DNA of 11,355 nt, taken from positions 1 through 11,355 of the forward strand of contig JAISXM010000030.1 of assembly GCA_031270515.1 (NCBI GenBank). Direction: 5' to 3'. Below the pieces are notes generated by a model. It was not told the origin of the DNA. It searched no databases and was given only the letters and a program-made list of their open reading frames with translations. The position numbers and the translations under genes are program-made. This DNA is from Holosporales bacterium. Lineage in GTDB: Bacteria; Pseudomonadota; Alphaproteobacteria; BNTO01. Below, in pieces: positions 6,529 to 11,355 of this stretch. The number at the start of each line of letters is the position of its first letter. Position 1 is the stretch's first letter.

Positions 6529-6594
6529 CCGTAATAAACCATTCGAATGTAGAGTTTTATCAATGTTTTGGTAAAAACAAAAATTCAAATGATT
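6527..6594 (+). repeat. Structured intergenic element, copy 1 (downstream of tlc)
   Basis: This 68-nt stretch aligns without gaps to 10849-10916 (47 of 68 bases identical by my count). Outer stem: AACCATTCGAAT (6537-6548) with ATTCAAATGATT (6583-6594), 10 of 12 paired. Inner hairpin: TTTTG (6566-6570) with CAAAA (6578-6582). The most conserved string is CAATGTTTTG (6561-6570), at the start of the inner hairpin. A TATAAT follows five bases later, before uvrC. It could be an RNA structure, a terminator or a DNA-level repeat. Confidence 0.7.
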
Positions 6595-6599
6595 GAATC

Positions 6600-6605
6600 T
6601 ATAAT
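6600..6605 (+). promoter_or_regulatory. Possible -10 box for uvrC
   Basis: There is a perfect TATAAT 18 bases before the uvrC start codon. No good -35 lies at 16-18 bp; that position falls inside the right part of the structured element. If real, the leader would be only about a dozen bases long. Confidence 0.3.
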
Positions 6606-6623
6606 TGTGATGCGCAGGTCATA

Positions 6624-8714
6624 ATGGCAGAAGCTTCGCCAGAGTTAATACGCGGACAGAGCGCGATACAGGCTGCGGTAAAATCATTCCCTAGCTCACC
6701 TGGCATATACAAAATGCTGGATAAAGACGGCAATATTTTATACGTAGGAAAAGCTAAAAATTTAAAAAACAGAGTCACCTCATACACAAACGTAAATGAC
6801 CAAAACTACAGAACGCGGCGCATGGTCAGCAACGTGTATAACGTAATATTTACGGTGACGGATACAGAATCAGATGCGATTTTTCTTGAGGCGGATTTGA
6901 TTCATACGCTAAAGCCGCCGTATAACGTGCTACTGAAAGAGTCCTCGCCGTTCGTTTCAATTGGCATCAGCAAGCGTCACAAATTTCCTCGCATATGGAA
7001 GCACAGGGGGCCTAAGGGCGACGAGGAGTACTTGGGGCCGTTTTCGTCGGTCAAAAGTGTGGACGAGGCGCTGGTCAATATTCAGAAAATTTTTCAGCTG
7101 CGGACTTGCACGGATAACGCGTTTGAAAAGCGCACTCGCCCGTGCCTTCAGTACGACATCAAACGGTGTTCGGCACCTTGCGTGAATAAAATCTCAACGG
7201 ACGAATACGAAGAGTCTGTGCAGCATACGAAAGAGTTTTTGGCGGGCAAGCTCGTTTTTATCAAGGATTTGTTGCGCGGCGAAATGGTTGCAGCCAGCGA
7301 GGAGTTAAATTTTGAAAAGGCGGCGCGTCGCAGGGATACAATTCGCCGGCTGGAAAAGCTGCCAAGTATCGAAAAGGCGGATTTCGGGTCGTTGGTGGAT
7401 GCAGATATTATCGCCGTGTATCAGCAGGTTGTCGTGTCCGAGGCGTTGGAGAGTGACGCAACTGCAGATGGCGTCTCAGACGGCGTCTCAGACGCGACAT
7501 CAGAAGCCATACCAGATGGAACCGCATCCGAAAGCGTATTAGAATCCACCTTAGATGGAGTCATATCTGACGGCGTATCAGAGGCCAGATCAGATGGAGC
7601 CACGTCAGATATAGTATCAGACGCCATATCAGAGGCTGCCACCTTCGAAGAATTAGATTGTGCCGTCTTAGACAAATGCGTAACCCCTTGTGTTCAAGTC
7701 CTAATCATCAGAAACAGTCTCTACCTTGGGGGAGACACCTTTTTCCTAGACAAACACGCGAACCTCTCCCCTCTGAGCGAAAACATGGCGAATTTCCTGC
7801 AGCAATTTTACCTGAACAGGGATCCTCCCCCGCGCGTTCTCGTGAATTGCATGCCGTCCGACGCGGCCCTGCTGAAAGAGGCGTTGCGCGCGAAGCGCGG
7901 GCGCGTGACCACAATTGAGTGCCCCCAGCGGGGAAGTGGCGCTCGTTGGGTCGCTCAAGCGCTGAACAATGCGATTCAGCATAGCCGGTACGAAACAGCC
8001 CAAACCATGGACTTTGCGGATAATCTCAAGCGCCTCGCCAAAGTATTTGCGCTGGATAAGGTCCCAGCCCGCGTCGAAATATATGACAATAGCCACAACC
8101 AAGGCTCATATTCCTACGGTTGCATGGTCGTTGCAAACTCAGAGGGTTTCGACAAAAAATCATATCGCCAGTTCTCTGTATCTGCACGTAGGGATGAGGA
8201 TTTTTGCCAAATGGGCGGGGACGACTTTGCCATGATGGAAGAGATGATGACGCGCCGCTTCCGAGGAACGGAGCCTCTGCCGGACCTGCTCCTCATCGAC
8301 GGCGGCGCAGGGCAAATCTCCGCCGTGTTGGGCGTGCTGGCGTTGTATGACTTGCGCATTCCCATTATCGGCGTCGCCAAAGGGCCCGACCGCAATGCCG
8401 GACGAGAGCGCTTCTTTTTGCCCGCTCGCGCGCCAATATCGCTGCCAGAGCACGACCCGACGTTGCACTTCATACAGCGACTGCGAGATGAAGCACACAG
8501 GTTTGCGATTGGCACGCATCGGAAATCACGAAGCCGTGACCTGGTGCGGTCTCAATTGCTCGACATCCCAGGGGTGGGCGCTGCACGCAAAAAGGCGCTG
8601 ATCCTGACGTTGGGATCAGTCAGTGCAGTAAAGCGAGCGTCTATTGAGGAGCTTCAAAAGGTTGAAGGGATTACTCATGCAATCGCAAAGAATATTTATA
8701 ATTATTTCCATTGA
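6624..8714 (+). CDS. uvrC: UvrABC excinuclease subunit C with an extra low-complexity insertion
   Basis: UvrC makes both incisions around bulky DNA lesions during nucleotide-excision repair, working with UvrA and UvrB. Visible domains: GIY-YIG nuclease (GIY 27-29, YVG 39-41, Arg49) for the 3' cut; an iron-sulfur cysteine set Cys162, Cys174, Cys182, Cys186 with the family's usual spacing; a UVR domain near 207-247 for UvrB contact; an RNase H-like nuclease for the 5' cut with Asp488 (YDNSH), Asp559 (LLIDGG) and His625 (DEAHRFA); and a C-terminal helix-hairpin-helix pair at about 643-696. All key residues are kept, so it should be active. At 696 residues it is longer than the usual 600-620, and a Ser/Asp-rich block at about 272-353 accounts for the excess. 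The ATG at 6624 has AGG about six bases upstream. Confidence 0.97.
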   Translation: MAEASPELIRGQSAIQAAVKSFPSSPGIYKMLDKDGNILYVGKAKNLKNRVTSYTNVNDQNYRTRRMVSNVYNVIFTVTDTESDAIFLEADLIHTLKPPYNVLLKESSPFVSIGISKRHKFPRIWKHRGPKGDEEYLGPFSSVKSVDEALVNIQKIFQLRTCTDNAFEKRTRPCLQYDIKRCSAPCVNKISTDEYEESVQHTKEFLAGKLVFIKDLLRGEMVAASEELNFEKAARRRDTIRRLEKLPSIEKADFGSLVDADIIAVYQQVVVSEALESDATADGVSDGVSDATSEAIPDGTASESVLESTLDGVISDGVSEARSDGATSDIVSDAISEAATFEELDCAVLDKCVTPCVQVLIIRNSLYLGGDTFFLDKHANLSPLSENMANFLQQFYLNRDPPPRVLVNCMPSDAALLKEALRAKRGRVTTIECPQRGSGARWVAQALNNAIQHSRYETAQTMDFADNLKRLAKVFALDKVPARVEIYDNSHNQGSYSYGCMVVANSEGFDKKSYRQFSVSARRDEDFCQMGGDDFAMMEEMMTRRFRGTEPLPDLLLIDGGAGQISAVLGVLALYDLRIPIIGVAKGPDRNAGRERFFLPARAPISLPEHDPTLHFIQRLRDEAHRFAIGTHRKSRSRDLVRSQLLDIPGVGAARKKALILTLGSVSAVKRASIEELQKVEGITHAIAKNIYNYFH
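7449..7650 (+). repeat. Degenerate tetrapeptide-coding repeat inserted in uvrC
   Basis: Within uvrC, residues about 276-343 consist of roughly 15 units of four, sometimes five, residues with the pattern (V/I/T)-S-(D/E)-(G/A), for example VSDG, VSDA, TSEA, TLDG, VSEA, VSDA, ISEA. At DNA level this is a 12-15 bp repeat such as GGCGTCTCAGAC, clearest at 7470-7495 and decaying on either side. The block is acidic, without predicted structure, and falls between DIIAVYQQ and CVQVLIIRNSLYLGG, a strand pair normally joined by a short turn. Confidence 0.8.
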
Positions 8715-8732
8715 GTCGCAACAAACGATCGC

Positions 8733-8762
8733 TTGCATCGTGCTAACAAAATGCGCTAGGAT
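8733..8762 (+). promoter_or_regulatory. Probable sigma-70 promoter of the cysteine-rich gene
   Basis: TTGCAT (8733-8738), an 18-bp spacer and TAGGAT (8757-8762) precede the gene's ATG by 35 bp, with the start of transcription expected near 8769. Each box matches four of six consensus bases, so this is plausible but not strong. Confidence 0.45.
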
Positions 8763-8797
8763 AGCCATAGTGTAGAATAAAATAGAGTATCCGAAAT

Positions 8798-10819
8798 ATG
8801 GGTAAGTATAGTAAACGTTTTGTTGGTATCGCGCTGTGTTTTTCAGCGTGTCTTTTTAATATTAATGCCGCTTCTGGATCTGGTGATTCGCATTCGGACC
8901 CGTCTCCGGATTCCATAGTTGAGCGCCCAATATATAGGGACTGTGGTTATCAGACAAACCCAATCGATTTCTCTCGTGTGACTTGTGACGGTTCTGCTGC
9001 TGCGGATGGTTCGAAGGGGGGTGACGTTTTTGATTTGCTAAAACAGTACGATCATGCTTTGGCTGATACCGTCGTGGATGCCGTGATGTGTAATAGTAAT
9101 TCCAGTGATGCATATAGTGCTGCATTTAAGTTGGGGAAGTCGTTGAATTGGGTCCACTGCTGTAAGAATGTTAAGGTCGTAATGGCAGATAGCAATGCTG
9201 CAAAGGCCGGTCGGAAAGAGTTCTCACTATGGGATATTATGCGTGGTGCTGATGGTAATAAATCTATTGATGCAACGTTAGCTATTACCGACATTAGTGT
9301 TGGCAATTTATTCGGTGGTAACCATGCAGTGCTGAGGTCTTCTCCTTTTATGCAGCTGGTGGTATGGCTACAAGTCAGACAGATATTGATGTCTTGTATA
9401 ACTGAATCAAAGCTTTACTCCCATGGGCATTTGGAGGCGCCTAATCTTGTCGTTGATTGCATTCGTGCTACTCAATCCAATATTTCTCGTTTATTTGCAC
9501 CTGAAGATGAGCAAAGTTTGGTTGAGTTGTCTGATGAGTCGCTAGTTAAGTGCATATTTGCTGAGGTATCTCGTGCTGTAGATCCCCGTCCCTGTATTCA
9601 GAATGCTGTTCTATTTGTGGATGCTGGTCGCTTGCAAAGTGCCGCTCGCTTAGGGGCGATGGCTGTGTATGCCACAAAGAGTGGAAGAGAAGCGAACGAA
9701 CAGTTTTCTCTGGAACGTTATAGTCAATACTATTCAAATATTCTTAGCGGTATTAGCTCTTGCGCAAAGGAAAATTCTGAGTCTGCGTTCTATCAAAGTT
9801 GTGGAGACAGTTTGCTTTGTGATAAATCGTGGATATTTAACGTCGTGGATCGTCGAAGGCTAGATACACTAGGTCACATATGTAACTTTTATCGTAGTCC
9901 CGACGTAAATGAAATGAGATGTGCAATATATAACGTTGGCGTTTTAAGTTCTCAGATGTGGGACTACTCTCGTGATTTTGCACTTACTGATGAAGCAAAA
10001 CATTTGTTGACCGGTGTTTTGGAATATATGACTCCTCCTTTGGCGTCTGGTACGTCGTGGGAGAAGCTGATTAATGACGGATTTCAGGGGAATAGATACG
10101 TGAATTCCATTCCGGAAAGCCCAATGTCTCGTGTATGTGAGCAGAGAGAAATATTGAAGCGTATACTTGATGAGAAAGTTGATATACATGATATTGTAAA
10201 CGACAGCCTTCCTATTCTGGATCAATTAATATACGATGGTTTTAATGACATTCCTTTCGTCGTAATTCTCAGGACATTGTCTTCCTTATTCAGTGGAAGG
10301 CCTCTATCTGAATTTGATTTGTGTGCGCTTACTCGCGTTGCCGCAGTCAGACCATTTGCGGAGTTCTTGTTATGGTGCATGTTCAACAACAATGTACAGC
10401 CTCAGGACATGAGCAAACTCCGCGTTGATGGATTACCTTTGGGGCAGAATGTTCGGTGTCCAGAACCATGCTTTCAGAAAAATTGGATAAAGAAGCAGGA
10501 TGCTGTGATTGAATGCTGTAAGTCGTTAGGCTCGGGACAATGTGTCAGTATTACAGATAACGAATCTGTAAAGGAGTTGTTCCTTGATTGTATTGGGGAC
10601 GATGTTTTTGGGCAAAGGTTGCGTAGTTTTACTGAGCTTGGAGAGACGGAAGTTGCAGTTTCAGGAAAAACGGGCTATTGCCCTGATCCAAAAAAGGTTC
10701 CGCGTGAGAACGCCCCGGCGTGTAGGCGGAGTGCTGATGAAATGAGCAAACCTATTGATGAGGGTATTGCACAATGTCCTGAAAAAATTGCGCAATTGTT
10801 CGCGAGCTTGAAACTCTAA
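8798..10819 (+). CDS. Large exported cysteine-rich protein, unknown function
   Basis: I do not recognise the family. The 673-residue protein starts with a signal peptide (basic MGKYSKR, then hydrophobic FVGIALCFSACLFNI, likely cleavage after the Ala at 24 or 25). C18 sits in F-S-A-C, close to a lipobox but with Phe in place of Leu, so a lipoprotein is less likely. The mature protein has 26 cysteines, including two adjacent pairs (HCC near 120, ECC near 575), and no further membrane helix. It looks largely helical in the middle, with a cysteine-rich last fifth. Many disulfides in an exported protein suggest the periplasm, the surface or secretion to the host. The ATG has only a weak GAG 12 bases upstream. 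Codon use is richer in A/T than uvrC. It occupies the place before rpsA where proteobacteria commonly carry cmk. Confidence 0.75.
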   Translation: MGKYSKRFVGIALCFSACLFNINAASGSGDSHSDPSPDSIVERPIYRDCGYQTNPIDFSRVTCDGSAAADGSKGGDVFDLLKQYDHALADTVVDAVMCNSNSSDAYSAAFKLGKSLNWVHCCKNVKVVMADSNAAKAGRKEFSLWDIMRGADGNKSIDATLAITDISVGNLFGGNHAVLRSSPFMQLVVWLQVRQILMSCITESKLYSHGHLEAPNLVVDCIRATQSNISRLFAPEDEQSLVELSDESLVKCIFAEVSRAVDPRPCIQNAVLFVDAGRLQSAARLGAMAVYATKSGREANEQFSLERYSQYYSNILSGISSCAKENSESAFYQSCGDSLLCDKSWIFNVVDRRRLDTLGHICNFYRSPDVNEMRCAIYNVGVLSSQMWDYSRDFALTDEAKHLLTGVLEYMTPPLASGTSWEKLINDGFQGNRYVNSIPESPMSRVCEQREILKRILDEKVDIHDIVNDSLPILDQLIYDGFNDIPFVVILRTLSSLFSGRPLSEFDLCALTRVAAVRPFAEFLLWCMFNNNVQPQDMSKLRVDGLPLGQNVRCPEPCFQKNWIKKQDAVIECCKSLGSGQCVSITDNESVKELFLDCIGDDVFGQRLRSFTELGETEVAVSGKTGYCPDPKKVPRENAPACRRSADEMSKPIDEGIAQCPEKIAQLFASLKL

Positions 10820-10848
10820 TAAGTTTGCAGGGCTAGAAGATATTGAAT

Positions 10849-10917
10849 CCCCATAATAAACGATTTGAATTTCGTTGCTGCTCAATGTTTTGATAGTGAT
10901 CAAAAGTCGAATCGTTT
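10849..10917 (+). repeat. Structured intergenic element, copy 2 (downstream of the cysteine-rich gene)
   Basis: Outer stem: AAACGATTTGA (10858-10868) with TCGAATCGTTT (10907-10917), all 11 paired counting one G-T. Inner hairpin: TTTTGAT (10888-10894) with ATCAAAA (10899-10905) around AGTG. The pair 10862-10913 is G-C where copy 1 has C-G (6540-6591), and the inner stem is longer than in copy 1. The right arm ends in five T, so this copy could also act as a terminator. The arm lengths and the conserved CAATGTTTTG keep the same spacing as copy 1. Confidence 0.7.
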
Positions 10918-10928
10918 TTATGAGAATG

Positions 10929-10934
10929 TATAAT
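10929..10934 (+). promoter_or_regulatory. Possible -10 box for rpsA
   Basis: There is a perfect TATAAT 12 bases after the structured element. The best -35 at suitable spacing (TCGAAT, 10907-10912) matches poorly and overlaps the element's right arm. Transcription from here would give a leader of about 236 nt for rpsA. Confidence 0.4.
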
Positions 10935-10966
10935 TTTTAGCAAAATGTATGGATCATGTAGTGTAA

Positions 10967-10996
10967 TGCACTCCGGAGGGACAGCTCCGGGGGGCA
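10967..10996 (+). terminator. Strong GC-rich hairpin in the rpsA leader
   Basis: TGCACTCCGGAG (10967-10978) pairs with CTCCGGGGGGCA (10985-10996) around a GGACAG loop: 12 positions with one wobble and one mismatch. Only TTA follows, so it is not a standard terminator. It may be a leader structure or a weak terminator for the gene before. Confidence 0.5.
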
Positions 10997-11071
10997 TTAA
11001 AGAGCCTTAGAACGCTTATCATTGTTGTGTAATTAAGGTCTTTGGTGTGTTTCCCATTAATTTGAATCTAT

Positions 11072-11084
11072 CTGCGGAGCGCAG
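11072..11084 (+). other. Short hairpin in the rpsA leader
   Basis: CTGCG (11072-11076) and CGCAG (11080-11084) pair perfectly around a GAG loop. It is the middle of three hairpins in the leader. Confidence 0.4.
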
Positions 11085-11140
11085 TTGAAGGTTTCTCGGA
11101 ATTAAGCTAAGCTTCTATAGTGTTGGGTTATAGATAATGC

Positions 11141-11164
11141 AGCTCGTGTCGCGAGTTCGTTTTT
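11141..11164 (+). promoter_or_regulatory. Terminator-like hairpin just before the rpsA start
   Basis: AGCTCG (11141-11146) pairs with CGAGTT (11152-11157) around TGTCG, with one wobble. Five T follow at 11160-11164, ending 12 bases before the rpsA ATG. It could attenuate transcription or limit ribosome access. Confidence 0.4.
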
Positions 11165-11176
11165 GGGATTAAAGTA

Positions 11177-11355
11177 ATGGACAATCAAAAAGCAAGTTTT
11201 TCGGATCTGTTGGAGCAATCACTTGAGGTACAAGGGTCATTTGAGGGAAAAGTCGTCGACGGGACGGTCATTGACGTACAAGGAGATGTCGTAATCGTTG
11301 ACGTAGGGTTAAAGTCAGAGGGGCGCATCCCCCTGAAGGAGTTTGAATCGTTCGG
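11177..11355 (+). CDS. rpsA: 30S ribosomal protein S1, N-terminal part, cut by the window edge
   Basis: The first 59 codons are visible. They begin MDNQKASFSDLLEQSL and contain the first S1 domain's start, GTVIDVQGDVVIVDVGLKSEGRIPL, which matches alphaproteobacterial S1. S1 anchors to the 30S subunit through its N-terminal domains and helps unfold and bind mRNA during initiation. The start region has no strong ribosome-binding site: GGGA lies 8 bases before the ATG. This is known for rpsA in E. coli, where leader hairpins and S1 itself control translation. The rest of the gene lies beyond the window. Confidence 0.93.
   Translation, partial: MDNQKASFSDLLEQSLEVQGSFEGKVVDGTVIDVQGDVVIVDVGLKSEGRIPLKEFESF

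Larger units (their letters stand above)
10820..11176 (+). other. Intergenic region and rpsA leader
   Basis: This 357-bp stretch has no convincing frame. It holds the second copy of the structured element, a TATAAT, and three separate hairpins before rpsA, each listed separately. A short imperfect palindrome AAGCTAAGCTT lies at 11105-11115. Confidence 0.7.

Noticed and set aside
7421..7675. Minus-strand frame of 84 codons opposite the uvrC insertion
   Set aside because: It mirrors the same short DNA repeat on the other strand and lies inside an intact uvrC.

Overview
The window most likely comes from the chromosome of an obligate intracellular alphaproteobacterium of the Rickettsiales/Holosporales type. 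The main reason is a full-length ATP/ADP translocase (Tlc) that follows the rickettsial protein along its whole length. A host-nucleotide importer of this kind is characteristic of Rickettsiales, Holosporales, Chlamydiae and a few relatives. The start of rpsA at the right edge looks alphaproteobacterial. An outer-membrane beta-barrel protein and two cysteine-rich exported proteins fit a host-associated bacterium. The exact genus cannot be read from the sequence.

Left half, minus strand. At the far left edge is the first 17 codons of a gene running out of the window, possibly mnmE (tRNA modification GTPase). It is preceded by a gene-free stretch with a 14-bp perfect inverted repeat and five 20-bp direct repeats. 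Then, in transcription order from the right: a small cysteine-rich exported protein with an internal duplication (3786-4502), a beta-barrel outer-membrane protein (2616-3701), a tandem 21-bp repeat, a strongly diverged NuoD-like protein (1341-2495), and a class I glutamine amidotransferase of the peptidase C26 type (426-1280). The last two stand out because both have lost the residues that define activity in their families: the quinone-site Tyr and His region in the NuoD-like protein, and the nucleophilic Cys (now Asn143) in the amidotransferase.

Right half, plus strand. A near-consensus sigma-70 promoter lies upstream of tlc. It is separated from the gene by a short leader holding an intrinsic terminator and a possible 22-codon leader peptide, so tlc may be controlled by attenuation. 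After tlc come uvrC (excision-repair nuclease with an extra low-complexity block of about 80 residues), a 673-residue exported protein with 26 cysteines after its signal peptide and no recognised family, and the first 59 codons of rpsA behind a hairpin-rich leader of about 240 nt.

Two intergenic regions, downstream of tlc and downstream of the cysteine-rich gene, carry copies of the same structured element of about 68 nt. It has an outer stem and an inner hairpin, one base pair swapped from C-G to G-C between copies, and a perfect TATAAT shortly after each copy. This element, the tlc leader and the pair of apparent pseudoenzymes are the best leads for something not yet described. Functionally the window mixes housekeeping (repair, translation), energy parasitism (Tlc) and envelope or exported proteins. 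No mobile element, CRISPR array, rRNA or complete tRNA was seen.
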